Below the pieces are notes generated by a model. The model was not told the origin of the DNA. It did not search any database and saw only the letters and a list, made by a program, of their open reading frames with translations. A program made the translations under genes and the position numbers. Below are positions 26,010 through 35,862 of a stretch of 64,000 nt of DNA, in pieces; within the stretch, counting starts at the first letter, position 1, and the number at the start of each line of letters is the position of its first letter. This stretch comes from Xenococcus sp. PCC 7305 (GTDB taxonomy: Bacteria > Cyanobacteriota > Cyanobacteriia > Cyanobacteriales > Xenococcaceae), in contig NZ_ALVZ01000231.1 of the NCBI RefSeq assembly GCF_000332055.1, forward strand, positions 1-64,000. Reading direction: 5' to 3'.

Positions 26010-28685
26010 CTAATTTTTAAACTCGCGCGTTCCCTTGCGCCTTTCGGCGGCGCGGGGTCGCTCGTCAACTTTCAATTGTTCCAATACTCTTTGTAAAGCC
26101 TGTCGAACAACCTCCTCGTCTTCTTTTTCTTCTCGAATATGCAAAGCATATGTATAAGTCTTAGCTGCTGCTGAATATTGTTGCAAGGCTTCTTCTACTA
26201 AACCTTTGCCTAACCAAGCTTCATAGGCGTGATCATCAATGGCAACTACTTTGTTGTACATTTCTAATGCTTTGGCATAATATTGCTCCGCTTTATAACA
26301 ATTTCCTAGGCCAATTAAAGCAGGAACATAATTCTGTCTAACTGAGATCGCCTTTTGGTAAGTAATAATGGCTTCTTGATATTGTTGCTGTTGATAATAT
26401 AATTTTCCCAAGTTATTCCAAGGAACAAAACTTTGTCGTTGATTGAGAGAAATTGCCTTTTTAAAATCTGCGATCGCCTTATCAACTTGTCCCAGTTTCG
26501 TATAAACTTCCCCTCGATTGTTCCAGAGCCATAAATATTCTGATTCAATCGCGATCGCACTATTATAGGCAATAATCGACTCCTCATATCTTCCCAGACT
26601 ATCTAAGGCTAATCCCTGGCAGTTAAGCAACTCATAGCTCTGATAATATTTCAAAGCTTCATTACAAGTCTCTAAAGCTCCTTGAGGATTGTCTAATCGG
26701 TTAAAAGCCGTTGCTTGTTTGAGCCAGACTTGCTGGTAATGTTTAACTTGTTTCTTGGTTTTAAAGATTTTTTTTAATCCTGCATCATAATAACTAATTG
26801 CTGTGCCATATTGTTGCTCCTCCAGCATAATATCCGCTTTATAAAATTCTAAGATAGCTGTTCTTTGACCCCATTGAGCAACCATAAATAAAATACCAAT
26901 TACCAATAATGGTAGAGACAAAAGATAGAGATACCATAAGGGGAATTTGGCCTGATACTTAATTTTTTTGAGATCTCGAAGCAAATGAGTTGTCGATTGA
27001 TAACGTTGAGAGCGATCTAGGCAAGTCATTTTATTGATTAACATAACCAGGTTTTTGCTGACCTTAGTCTTGTTTTCCCAGAGAATTTGTCCTGTATGGG
27101 GATTTTTGGCTAATGCTTGAGGAGTGATGCCTGCTAGCGCATAGATGGCAGTCATGCCCAAACTGTAAATATCACTGGCATAGTGGGATGAATCACTCAA
27201 GTTGTTTTGCGGCGAAATATTCTCTCTTTGAAGCTCAGAAAAAACATTAGTTAGGTCGCCAAAAATATTAAAATCTCGAAGTACAATAGTCCTTTGAGGT
27301 TGACTCTGAATTAGACTTGAAGGCTTAATATTATCGTGAATAATCTCCTGACTATGACAAGCATTTAAAGCTATAGCAGTATGTTCTATGAGGTTTAAAA
27401 TACTCTGTTCGGAAAAAACAGTATTATTTTTAATTAATTGTTCAACAGTTTTTCCCTGAACATATTCTTGAATTAAATAGTAGCAACCTTGTTCGGCAAA
27501 GTAATCTAAGATGGATAGTATTTGCGGATTTTTAGCTAATTTTTGAGTTTTTATAATAAAATTTTTGATCTGTTTTTCTGGCTCAATCCCTGTTGTGTCT
27601 GCCAAGCCTTTTGGGGATACTTTAGTTGCAAAATATAAAGAATGTTTATGATCTTGGATGTCTTGAACTATGTAATTATCAATAAAACCTTCACTATTGA
27701 GATATCCCACTATAGAATAGCGTCCTTGTAAAACTTGTCCCAGCATTAATAAAGGTTTGAGTGCTGAAATAACTTGTGCCGCTGAGGTAAAACGTTCCGA
27801 GGTTTTGGGTGCTACCATTCGCTGGATCAGCTTGATGAATCCCTGACTAATATTGATATTATCTTGCCAATAAATAGCCTCATCTATTTCAATTTGTTCC
27901 CACTCGGTGGGAGAATGACCCGTCAAGGCATAGATTACAGTTTTTCCTAGAGCATAAATATCACTGCTGAAAACAGGTTTACCATTATTTTGCTCAGGAG
28001 GCATATATCCTGGAGTTCCAATTATTTGGGTATATAAATGGTTCTGGGTCCCAGGTAAGGAGGACTGTAAAATCGTTGTGCCAATTTCCTTAACTGCGCC
28101 AAAGTCGATGAGAGTTATTTTCCGAGGCGCATCAGCAGATCCTGCGGGATCTCCACTGCTTCTGATTAAGTTACTCGGTTTAATATCTCGATGAATTACT
28201 CCTTGTTGATGAACAAAATCCAAGACTTCTAAGACTTGCTGTAGAAATCGAATCGCTTCTACTTCTGTTAATAACTTTTTCTGAACTTCTTGAGCAAAAT
28301 CTTCTCCATCAATGAATTCTAAAATCAAGTAGAACTGATTATTTTCTTCAAAATGGGCAATAAGTTGCGGAATTTGTTCATGTTGTCCTAATTTTTGTAA
28401 AACTAAACCTTCTTGTTCTAATCTTAGTTTCGCATTTTCCCAAATAGAGGGACTGTTAAACCTTGGCTGTAATTGCTTAACGACGCATTTACTGTTATTT
28501 TCCGAGGATATATCAACTGCCAAATAAGTAGTAGCAAACCCTCCACTTCCTAGTTCTTGGAGAATCTGGTATTTCTGCCCGATAATATCTCCTGCGCAGA
28601 TCATTTGATATTGATACTCACTTGCTGGCTCAGGAGATAAATCTTTGATCCCAGACATGGGAATAGTCCAATCTTGATCTGACAT
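26010..28685 (-). CDS. Membrane Ser/Thr kinase with a second, degenerate kinase domain and TPR repeats
   Basis: An 891-residue protein. The first kinase domain (about 38-312) is complete: glycine loop LGSGGFATTY, Lys70, HRDIKPSN (165-172), DFG (194-196) and TPGYMPPEQ. The second (about 323-572) lacks the glycine loop and reads HDNIKPSS (450-457) and DFN (471-473), so it is a likely pseudokinase. A membrane helix (about 583-605) precedes five or more TPR repeats (610-870), which would then be extracytoplasmic. Two odd inserts exist: SSGDPAGSADAP (176-187) within kinase 1, and an Arg-rich tail (ERPRAAERRKG) from a GC-rich palindromic DNA patch at 26025-26060. The substrate is unknown. Confidence 0.9.
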   Translation of the reverse strand: MSDQDWTIPMSGIKDLSPEPASEYQYQMICAGDIIGQKYQILQELGSGGFATTYLAVDISSENNSKCVVKQLQPRFNSPSIWENAKLRLEQEGLVLQKLGQHEQIPQLIAHFEENNQFYLILEFIDGEDFAQEVQKKLLTEVEAIRFLQQVLEVLDFVHQQGVIHRDIKPSNLIRSSGDPAGSADAPRKITLIDFGAVKEIGTTILQSSLPGTQNHLYTQIIGTPGYMPPEQNNGKPVFSSDIYALGKTVIYALTGHSPTEWEQIEIDEAIYWQDNINISQGFIKLIQRMVAPKTSERFTSAAQVISALKPLLMLGQVLQGRYSIVGYLNSEGFIDNYIVQDIQDHKHSLYFATKVSPKGLADTTGIEPEKQIKNFIIKTQKLAKNPQILSILDYFAEQGCYYLIQEYVQGKTVEQLIKNNTVFSEQSILNLIEHTAIALNACHSQEIIHDNIKPSSLIQSQPQRTIVLRDFNIFGDLTNVFSELQRENISPQNNLSDSSHYASDIYSLGMTAIYALAGITPQALAKNPHTGQILWENKTKVSKNLVMLINKMTCLDRSQRYQSTTHLLRDLKKIKYQAKFPLWYLYLLSLPLLVIGILFMVAQWGQRTAILEFYKADIMLEEQQYGTAISYYDAGLKKIFKTKKQVKHYQQVWLKQATAFNRLDNPQGALETCNEALKYYQSYELLNCQGLALDSLGRYEESIIAYNSAIAIESEYLWLWNNRGEVYTKLGQVDKAIADFKKAISLNQRQSFVPWNNLGKLYYQQQQYQEAIITYQKAISVRQNYVPALIGLGNCYKAEQYYAKALEMYNKVVAIDDHAYEAWLGKGLVEEALQQYSAAAKTYTYALHIREEKEDEEVVRQALQRVLEQLKVDERPRAAERRKGTREFKN

Positions 28686-28711
28686 AAATTGAGGAACGAG
28701 GGATTTTTAAC

Positions 28712-28739
28712 GGATGAGGGATGAGGGATGAGGGATGAG
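28712..28739. repeat. Heptamer tandem repeat GGATGAG x4
   Basis: Four perfect 7-bp units between the divergent kinase and GNAT genes. The array supplies an apparent upstream ATG for the GNAT frame but is unlikely to be coding. Confidence 0.9.
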
Positions 28740-28790
28740 GAATCTACTGCCTATTTATTTATTTACTTAATTAAGTTATTCAGATATTCA

Positions 28791-29258
28791 ATGGTTTCTA
28801 GATTGCCTTCGGGTTACAAAGTTATATCAGGAGATAGCAGTTCACTTTTCAAACTAGAAGAGTTTGCTAGACTCACCTACCAGGAAATATTTTCCTCGCA
28901 AGATGATTATTCCCATTTAACAACTACGATTCATAAACTTTTTTCGACTGAGACTCCTCTTTGGTGGGTTCAAACAGAAAAAGCCCAGAAAATTGGTTGT
29001 TTATGGATGGGTAATGCGATTGATTCTTTAACAAATGACCGCTATTCTCAAATATTCCTCATTTTCGTCCTACAAAACCATCGTAGTCAAGGTATTGGTA
29101 CATATTTGTTGCAAAAAGCCCAAGAATGGGCAATTAATAGAGGCGATCGCCAAATAGGATTGCAAGTATTCGCCAAAAACCAGAATGCGATTAACCTCTA
29201 TCTCAATTTGGGATTTCGTACGGATTCTTTATTGATGCTGAAGCCGTTATTAGATTAA
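28791..29258 (+). CDS. GNAT family N-acetyltransferase
   Basis: A 155-residue acetyltransferase, starting at ATG 28791. The longer frame from 28728 runs through the heptamer array and adds an atypical leader. The acetyl-CoA motif A is clear (LQNHRSQGIGTYLLQKAQEWA, where R/Q-x-x-G-I-G is the pyrophosphate loop), followed by motif B LQVFAKNQNAINLYLNLGF. It resembles RimI-like enzymes, but the acceptor cannot be inferred. It is divergent from the kinase gene and upstream of the HEAT-repeat gene. Confidence 0.85.
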   Translation: MVSRLPSGYKVISGDSSSLFKLEEFARLTYQEIFSSQDDYSHLTTTIHKLFSTETPLWWVQTEKAQKIGCLWMGNAIDSLTNDRYSQIFLIFVLQNHRSQGIGTYLLQKAQEWAINRGDRQIGLQVFAKNQNAINLYLNLGFRTDSLLMLKPLLD

Positions 29259-29360
29259 TTGGCTAAAGATCCTTAGATTAGGGGATAATGTAAAGTCTTG
29301 AGCGTTAAGTTAAATAATTTTAAAAAATATAGTCAAAAATAAAATTTAAGTTTCGTTGAT

Positions 29361-30125
29361 ATGGATAATAATGATTTGAGTCTATTAGATGGGGAAGCTG
29401 GATTGGATAATCCTCAAAAGAATAATAATTCATCAAGCACAGACTTGAATATTGCACCAACAGCTCCCGAAGATATCGAGAAGATGCTGGGTTTGCTGAC
29501 GCATCCTGAAGCCTCAAAAAGGATGTTGGCGGCTAGGGTTTTTTGTGAGTTGTCAGATTCACGCTCAATTCCTTTTTTGATTAACTTACTTGATGATATT
29601 TGCCCTTTAGTAAGAGTGAGCGCGACCTATGCTTTGGGTCGTAACACGAGTCCGGAAGCGGTTGGGCCTTTAATTGACTTATTAGGTCAAGATTGGAATG
29701 GTTATGTCCGTAAAGGTGTTGTCTGGGCCTTAGGCAATAGTAGCGATCGCAGATCTTTACAGCCTCTAATTCATGCCCTGAAAACTGATATTTCTGCGGT
29801 ACGTTTATGGGCTGCTAGCGGTTTGGCGCAAATTGCCATCTTGGCCTATGAAGATATGATTGCGGCGGTGCCACCTTTGATTCAAGGATTACGTAGAGAT
29901 TCAGTCTCAGCAGTGAGGAGTAACTGTGCTTGGGCGATCGGGAAAGTCTGTCGGGAATTACCTTCTAATGTGATTTATGCCACGGCGATCGATGCTTTGA
30001 TCGAATCTTTAGTCGAAGATGAGGATTTGGGGGTTAAAGATGATGCGAGAGCAGCTATTTTGCGAGTAGGAGATTCTCGGGGCTTGCAAACTATTGAGGA
30101 TTTGGAGTTTGAAGGCGTTATTTAA
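29361..30125 (+). CDS. HEAT-repeat protein (PBS-lyase-like repeats)
   Basis: A 254-residue protein made almost wholly of HEAT-like repeats of about 31 residues from residue 45. Units such as VRVSATYALGRNTSPEAVGPL, VRKGVVWALGNSSDRRSLQPL and VRSNCAWAIGKV recur. These repeats are typical of CpcE/F-type phycobilin lyases and of NblB, but also of many other scaffolds, and the sequence does not decide. nblA is in the same window yet 28 kb away. Cytosolic, no enzymatic motif. Confidence 0.8.
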   Translation: MDNNDLSLLDGEAGLDNPQKNNNSSSTDLNIAPTAPEDIEKMLGLLTHPEASKRMLAARVFCELSDSRSIPFLINLLDDICPLVRVSATYALGRNTSPEAVGPLIDLLGQDWNGYVRKGVVWALGNSSDRRSLQPLIHALKTDISAVRLWAASGLAQIAILAYEDMIAAVPPLIQGLRRDSVSAVRSNCAWAIGKVCRELPSNVIYATAIDALIESLVEDEDLGVKDDARAAILRVGDSRGLQTIEDLEFEGVI

Positions 30126-30187
30126 GCCGAGTGATGGGATGAGAGCTGGGCGATCGCGATTAGGCTACACCCAACTAAGGCTGATTG

Positions 30188-31357
30188 TTAATAAATTGTC
30201 TGGCGTTGTTTGGAGGGACGACCCAAAGACGCGGTCGCAGTTTGTAATTCCTCGACTGTCATACAAGTCCCTCCCTGAGCTCCTGCCATAGTCGTAATAT
30301 GTTCTTCCATCAAGGTGCCACCGAGATCATTGCAGCCCCAGTTAAGAGCTTGGGTTGCCGCTGTTAATCCTAGTTTGACCCAACTTGGTTGATGATTAAT
30401 GATCCAATTCCCTAGAAAAATACGAGCAACAGCAGTCAATACCAGAGCATCTTCAATTATTGGTTGATCTCTGCCAACTCTATTTTTGAGGGCTTTCGGG
30501 GCTTCTTGTCCTACAAAGGGCAGGATGATAAATTCGCTAATTTTAGCTGGATAATTGTTGGCGATCGCATTTTGTTGTAGCGATCGCAGTTTTCCCAAAT
30601 GAGCAATCTGTTGTTCTGGGCTTTCAATATGGCCTGAGAGCATGGTGCTAGTAGTTGGCAGTCCCAACCGATGAGCTGTGCCAATGATTTCGAGCCAAGT
30701 AGCCGTATTAATTTTCTCAGGACAAATAATTTTTCTTACAGAATCATCCAAGATTTCTGCTGCTGTCCCTGGCATAGAATCAACGCCTGCTTTTTGCAGA
30801 GCTGTGATCACCTTCTGATAGCTGATGTCATCTTCACGGGCAATAAACTGTACTTCCTGGGGAGAAAAAGCATGGAGGTGAATCTGGGGAAATTGATTTT
30901 TAATAGTTGTGGCCAATTCTAGATAATAAGCCAGAGACGTTCCCTGAATTTTCGCTTCGGGGTGCAATCCTCCTTGCATACATATTTCCGTGGCTCCTTG
31001 AGCAACTGCCTCAGCTGTTTTCGCAATTATTTGGTTTGTATCGAGCCAAAAAGAGCCTTCAGCCTCAGCATCACGACGAAAAGCACAGAAACTACAATGC
31101 TGTTCGCAGATATTTGTAAAGTTAATATTGCGATTGATCACATAGGTGACTGCATCACCGACTTGTTTTTTTCTCAGGCGATCGCCAGTCTGTTGAATTT
31201 TATTAATTGTGGATTGTTTGACCTGGGTGGGAATGTTATCTGATTTTGTTTGCTGGAGCAAGATTAGGGCTTCCGCTTCTGAAATATCCTGCTGATCTAA
31301 AGCTTTGTCTAAAATCGAATCAATTAAGTCTTGATTCTCCATGGCAGTAAATCGCAT
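30188..31357 (-). CDS. cofH: 5-amino-6-(D-ribitylamino)uracil--L-tyrosine 4-hydroxyphenyl transferase CofH
   Basis: CofH is a radical-SAM enzyme that, with CofG, builds the deazaflavin Fo. The 389-residue protein has the CX3CX2C cluster motif in [12 protein letters not shown] (about residue 77-88), [14 protein letters not shown], the LHAFSPQEV segment and the C-terminal [11 protein letters not shown]. In cyanobacteria Fo serves as the antenna of deazaflavin-type photolyases rather than as a step to F420. cofG is not in the window. An in-frame ATG five codons downstream is an alternative start. It is convergent with the HEAT-repeat gene. Confidence 0.93.
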   Translation of the reverse strand: MRFTAMENQDLIDSILDKALDQQDISEAEALILLQQTKSDNIPTQVKQSTINKIQQTGDRLRKKQVGDAVTYVINRNINFTNICEQHCSFCAFRRDAEAEGSFWLDTNQIIAKTAEAVAQGATEICMQGGLHPEAKIQGTSLAYYLELATTIKNQFPQIHLHAFSPQEVQFIAREDDISYQKVITALQKAGVDSMPGTAAEILDDSVRKIICPEKINTATWLEIIGTAHRLGLPTTSTMLSGHIESPEQQIAHLGKLRSLQQNAIANNYPAKISEFIILPFVGQEAPKALKNRVGRDQPIIEDALVLTAVARIFLGNWIINHQPSWVKLGLTAATQALNWGCNDLGGTLMEEHITTMAGAQGGTCMTVEELQTATASLGRPSKQRQTIY

Positions 31358-31598
31358 TAATTAGGCCCCTTGCATAATAAAATCTCGTGTTACATTAACG
31401 AAATTCTAAGCTGACAACAATAGTTGGTAATTATAAATCTTCGTGGGTTGAATTACCAAACAAGCCAAGGATTTAGTTTTTCTTAGATTAATGGGAAACT
31501 AAGAAGCCATGACTATCAGTATTTAAGCGGAATTAACCCCTTGAATGCTGTTTTACTCTTGATCAAGATTGAGAAATACTTAATAGCTAAGCAAAATA

Positions 31599-32375
31599 AT
31601 GAAATATCTTATGGGGAGTATGTTCGATCTAAAAGGACATGTATCTGTTGTCACAGGGGGCAGTGACGGAATCGGCCTTGGCCTTGCTAGAGGACTTGCA
31701 AAATGCGGCGCAAAAATTGCCATTTGGGCTCGTCGAGAAAATAAAATTTCTCAAGCAGCCGAGAAACTTCGTTCTTTAGGATGTGTTGAAGTATTAGAAA
31801 TATGTTGTGATGTCTCGAAAGAAGAGCAAGTTAGAGTTGCGATGAAAAAAACAGTTACTCATTTCGGCCAAATAAACTCGGTTTTTGCCAATGCAGGCAT
31901 TGCTAAGACCAAATCTCTGACAGAAAGTACGATCAAAGATTATCGAATTCAAAACGCAGTTAACTTTGAAGGTATGTTTTTCTGCTTCCGCGAAGCTGCA
32001 AAATATATGATCGATCAAGGTAGTGGCGGAAAACTAATCGCAACTTCCTCAACTGCTGCGGTTTTAGGCTCCCCAAATTTGGTTTCTTATTCAGCTTCAA
32101 AAGGAGCAATGACTGCAGCTGTCAGAGCATTAGCTGTAGAACTCGGCCCCCATAACATCCAAGTAAATGCCGTACTTCCTGGCGTTTTTAAAACAGCCAT
32201 GACTTCTAAGGTAGAAGGGCTTACGGAGTATTTCTTACCTAAAATACCTTCTACTTTTATTGGCGAACCAAAACATATTGAAGGTATTGCTGTGTTTTTA
32301 GCATCGCGGGAAAGCGATTATGTGACCGGTGCTTGTATCCCGATAGATGGCGGATTAAGTATTATCTGGGAATGA
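31599..32375 (+). CDS. Short-chain dehydrogenase/reductase
   Basis: A classical SDR of 258 residues with the NAD(P) motif TGGSDGIG, NAG at the end of strand 4, the catalytic Ser in TSSTAA and YSASK. The C-terminal segment DYVTGACIPIDGG is typical of 3-oxoacyl-ACP-reductase-like or sugar dehydrogenase members; the substrate is unknown. The family usually starts at MFDLKG, which would be ATG 31620; the region upstream offers three in-frame ATGs and no decisive ribosome site, so the N-terminus is open. Confidence 0.9.
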   Translation: MKYLMGSMFDLKGHVSVVTGGSDGIGLGLARGLAKCGAKIAIWARRENKISQAAEKLRSLGCVEVLEICCDVSKEEQVRVAMKKTVTHFGQINSVFANAGIAKTKSLTESTIKDYRIQNAVNFEGMFFCFREAAKYMIDQGSGGKLIATSSTAAVLGSPNLVSYSASKGAMTAAVRALAVELGPHNIQVNAVLPGVFKTAMTSKVEGLTEYFLPKIPSTFIGEPKHIEGIAVFLASRESDYVTGACIPIDGGLSIIWE

Positions 32376-32496
32376 ATAATCTTACAATAAGTTCTAGAGG
32401 TAGAAGCTCGTAAAAACTCACTGCTTCCCTGTTCCCAAATGCCAATTATGTACTGCTTAGGTACTGCGTCCCAAGGATAGAATGATCACTATGATC

Positions 32497-32790
32497 TTAT
32501 CTTTTCTTTTTGGCAAACAAAATATCCATCATGGCAAAACCACCATACAAACTTATACAAAATAAGGGAAGTATTAAGGTTAAAAATCCCAAGCTTATAC
32601 TGCCATCAACTAATAGCTTGATTGATATTGCGACAAGAGACATACAGGGAGAAAAACACAAAAACTTTTTTACGGGTTTAGGAAGAGCCGCCAAAACATC
32701 AAGTAACAATGTTGAAAATAATAATGGGAGTATTAGTGCTATCAGGAAAATGATTAACCCCTGATTTCTATAAAGTAATATAAAAAACAT
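32497..32790 (-). CDS. Small membrane protein, hypothetical
   Basis: A 97-residue frame with three hydrophobic segments (about 10-35, 45-60, 66-90) and a basic end (FAKKKR), as in a small integral membrane protein. The opposite strand also has an open frame of 84 codons, but it is a polar mirror of this one and looks like a shadow. No good ribosome site is visible, so the gene is only moderately likely. Confidence 0.5.
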   Translation of the reverse strand: MFFILLYRNQGLIIFLIALILPLLFSTLLLDVLAALPKPVKKFLCFSPCMSLVAISIKLLVDGSISLGFLTLILPLFCISLYGGFAMMDILFAKKKR

Positions 32791-33058
32791 AAGCTAGTAT
32801 TTTTTGATGTTACAAAATTAGTAATTAAACGTCTTCCCTATAAGGTAAACAATCATACAAATATTGGCGAATTTTCTAACTTGTTCTTTATCTTTAAAGC
32901 CCGGCAAATAACAGGTAGAGAAATAGTTAAGTATTTATAGCTAAAAAATTACGATTTACTCTATTTTTGGTCTATGTCTCAATAATTAAACTTGCGTAAA
33001 TATACTGAGATATTAAAATAATTAACATCTAATGAATCGCACCCATTCTTAACTCTTT

Positions 33059-34240
33059 ATGATCACTCGCCGTCAATTTTTCGTCATAAGCACCGCTATT
33101 ACTGCAAGTCAATTATTATCTGCTTGTGGAGATCCGACAGGGACTCTCAATGTAATGATGCTTCAGGGGTCGATTCCTACACAATTAGTGGCAGCTTTCC
33201 GTCAAACTTTAGCTAAAAATAACCCAATTAAATTTAAACCTGAAGCACAATTAACCAGAATATTTAATCTTCTAGAGACTTGGAAAAACGGTGAAAGCCC
33301 TAGAGGTTGGGGTCTAGAACGAATAAAAAATATTTGGCCGAGATCCTCGACCCAAGCAGATTTGGTGACCTTGGGAAATTCCTGGCTAGAAAATGCGATC
33401 GCAGAGGAACTGATTCAACCATTAGATATTAATGAATTGGCTGGTTGGACTAGTCTAGACCCGAGATTTCAAAAGTTGGTGACCAAGGATGGCAAAATTT
33501 ATGCTGCGCCCTATCGTTGGGGCAACACAGTGATTGCTTATCGCAAAGACAAGTTACAAGAGTTTAATAAAGATCGAGTGGAAAAACTTGAAATCACTGA
33601 TTGGGCGGACTTATGGCGTCCTGAGTTGGCAGGACAAATTTCTTTATTAGATAATTATCGAGAGATCATCGGCCTAACTTTAAAAAAACTGGGTCATTCT
33701 TACAACAGCTCAAACTTAACAGCCATAACTAATCTGGAATCGGAGTTAGCAACTCTCCATCAACAAGTCAAATTCTATAGTTCTACTAAATATCTTCAGC
33801 CTTTGGCTTTAGGGGATCTCTGGGCTGCTGTCGGCTGGTCCACAGACATTTTACCTTTAGTGAGACGTTATCCAGACAAGATTGGCATGGTTGTCCCTGC
33901 TTCGGGCACCTCTCTCTGGGCAGATTTATGGGTGCAACCAACTGTTGATGGCTCCATAGGCGATCGCGTTGAGCGCCGCTTGGCATCCTGGATCGATTTC
34001 TGTTGGCAAGATTCTAGCGCTTCAACCCTTATGTTATTTACCAATGGGATTTCCCCGATCTTAAATCAAGAAAATCAAGTAGAACTAACTAAAGAGCTGA
34101 AAAATAACCAAGACTTTATCCAATCTAGTCTGAAGCTTTTCTCTAACAGTGATTTTATTGAGCCCCTGACCACTGAGGTTACTCAAGAATATCAAGCTCT
34201 GTGGGAAAAAATTCGGACGGCACCAGGCTCTTCTGTTTGA
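33059..34240 (+). CDS. Extracellular solute-binding lipoprotein, PotD/PotF-like
   Basis: A 393-residue periplasmic binding protein. The signal combines a twin-arginine-like start (ITRRQFF) with a lipobox (LLSAC, Cys23). The body reads as an iron/polyamine-type SBP: DLVTLGNSWL, KDGKIYAAPYRWGNTVIAYRKDKL, the WADLWRPELAGQISLLD hinge and a late WAAVGWSTDI. No permease or ATPase gene is adjacent, so it may feed a distant transporter or act as a sensor partner. The ligand is uncertain. Confidence 0.82.
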   Translation: MITRRQFFVISTAITASQLLSACGDPTGTLNVMMLQGSIPTQLVAAFRQTLAKNNPIKFKPEAQLTRIFNLLETWKNGESPRGWGLERIKNIWPRSSTQADLVTLGNSWLENAIAEELIQPLDINELAGWTSLDPRFQKLVTKDGKIYAAPYRWGNTVIAYRKDKLQEFNKDRVEKLEITDWADLWRPELAGQISLLDNYREIIGLTLKKLGHSYNSSNLTAITNLESELATLHQQVKFYSSTKYLQPLALGDLWAAVGWSTDILPLVRRYPDKIGMVVPASGTSLWADLWVQPTVDGSIGDRVERRLASWIDFCWQDSSASTLMLFTNGISPILNQENQVELTKELKNNQDFIQSSLKLFSNSDFIEPLTTEVTQEYQALWEKIRTAPGSSV

Positions 34241-34343
34241 GTTGAGAGATGAAGGCATTATTTAATTTTACTTAATATTTTCTTTCGTAAAGAAGGGGTT
34301 GACAAGGTGCGATCGCTGGAGGTATTGTGATTTCAATGCTTCA

Positions 34344-34389
34344 TAATGGGAGTGGAAGCTTCTGTAGATAAACACAACCACTCCCATTA
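34344..34389. promoter_or_regulatory. 12-bp inverted repeat
   Basis: TAATGGGAGTGG (34344-34355) and its exact reverse complement (34378-34389) flank 22 bp. No T-run follows on either strand, so it is not a standard terminator. The rest of the 34241-34514 gap shows a HIP1 site and nothing else. Confidence 0.5.
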
Positions 34390-34514
34390 CGAAATAAACA
34401 ATATCACGAAGAGAAAAAAAATGCAAATGATTCAATTTTGGGAATTTTTTCGTTGATAAATATTAAGAAAAATTATAATTTTATTCGGATAGGAGCTAAT
34501 TATAATTGATTATT

Positions 34515-35727
34515 ATGTTTAATTTCTCCATATCAAAAAAAGCCAGACAAGTTTATCTTATTCCAGGAATTTTATTTGTTTTCGTAATATTTTTGTTGTC
34601 GAGTCGATACTCTAGAAGAGCAAATCAATGTGCCGATCGCAACCCCAGGAGAAATGGGAGCATTCAGTTGGGAAGAGTTGGTGGACAGACTAGGAAAATC
34701 CCAGGAATACTCGTCAGAATTTAAGGCTGTTTATGCAGATGGCATCAATCCTGAGAATGTTCGTGATGCGATCGCGGTATTTGAGAATTCCTTGTATACT
34801 CCCAATGCTCCTTTTGATCGTTATAGTTTAGTTCAAGAAAAAGATTGGTTTTATCCTCTTAAGTTAGTGCGATCGCATACCAATCTTATTTTGGCTCAAA
34901 AACCTGAAGTAGAAACCCTAACAAAACAGATATCATCACCCCTAGCCAAACAACAGCAAGCCTTGCTAACAATTTATGATAGTTATTATCAAAAGGCAAT
35001 CAGAACAGGCAATTTTTACCGTATTGTGACAGGAATTATCTTAATATTAGTTTTGGTATTAATTAACTATTTGATCGTTAAAAGAATCATGGAAATTAAT
35101 CCGAAGCTTAAGAGCTATCAAAAAATAATCGGCCAAATAATTGACCAGGTAATCGCAATCAACAACAACGAAGCTAATGCTTATGATATGAGAATTATAA
35201 ATGTTGAGCAAGATGATTTGAACCAATTATCAGAAGAGATTGAGATAATTGCTCATGCATTACAAGAAAAAGAGCAACAGCTTCAGGCCAAACAGGAACA
35301 GGAAATCAGAGAAGAATTTCTGAGTAGGGAAGTCACTGTCTCTAGTCATAATAAAGAGTCTTTCTCTTTTTTGACTGTGCGGTTATTGTTGATAACCAAA
35401 AATAGGAAAAAGATCCTTCGGCCTGATATGTATGAGTCACTAGAGGAAGTTCTTAGTAAGAAGTTAGGACAAAGCGAAAGTCAATTGATAGAATTTCAAG
35501 GAGAAATGGATCGAGTACAAATCATATTTAGTTATCCGCCACATACTCAATTATCTAAATTAGTAACGGCTCTTAAAATTGTATCTAGGGATCTCATTGG
35601 GCGAAATTTGGCCAAAGAACTCAATTATGAGCAAAATCATGATGAGATATGGAGTGATGCCTATTTTATTGCCAGTTGTAGCGGTTTGAATTCTAATATA
35701 GGTGATCAATTGTCAATTAATGCTTAA
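34515..35727 (+). pseudogene. Chimeric gene: helical sensor, cytochrome-c-peroxidase fragment and IS200-transposase-like tail
   Basis: Frame 1 (ATG 34515) gives a membrane-anchor start, then breaks near 34600. From 34606 another frame stays open to 35727. It begins as the end of a di-haem cytochrome c peroxidase (DTLEEQ, PGEMGAFSWEELVDRL, INPENVRDAIAVFENSL, APFDRY) without either CxxCH. It then continues as the last helices of a DAHL-like sensor with a membrane segment (about 34630 plus 133-150 codons) and a coiled coil. The C-terminal 120 residues resemble IS200-type TnpA (ELIEF-GE-D-V, SYPPHTQLSKLV, LKIVSRDLI, IWSDAYFIASCSG). There the HUH is RVQ and the catalytic Tyr is missing. The 365-codon part may still be expressed from GTG 34630. 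The piecewise reading is inference. Confidence 0.6.
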
Positions 35728-35862
35728 GCAGATTGAGCTGGCTTTTGTTATTTACAGATTACGAGTGATAGTCAATAAATTGTATAGGGTTGGACAGCAA
35801 ATAGAGAAGTGCTTCATTGTATTATTTCATAGAGACAAAATTTAATTTTTTGAGGAGAGAAC

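Noticed and set aside
32510..32764. 84-codon plus-strand ORF
   Set aside because: It is the polar mirror of the hydrophobic minus-strand frame; the minus frame looks more protein-like.
34506..34724. 72-codon ORF as an independent small gene
   Set aside because: Its first 35 codons read as a membrane anchor, but the rest is the out-of-frame reading of the peroxidase fragment.
35610..35727. Active IS200/IS605 transposase
   Set aside because: The HUH histidines and the catalytic Tyr are replaced, and no subterminal hairpin ends flank the gene.
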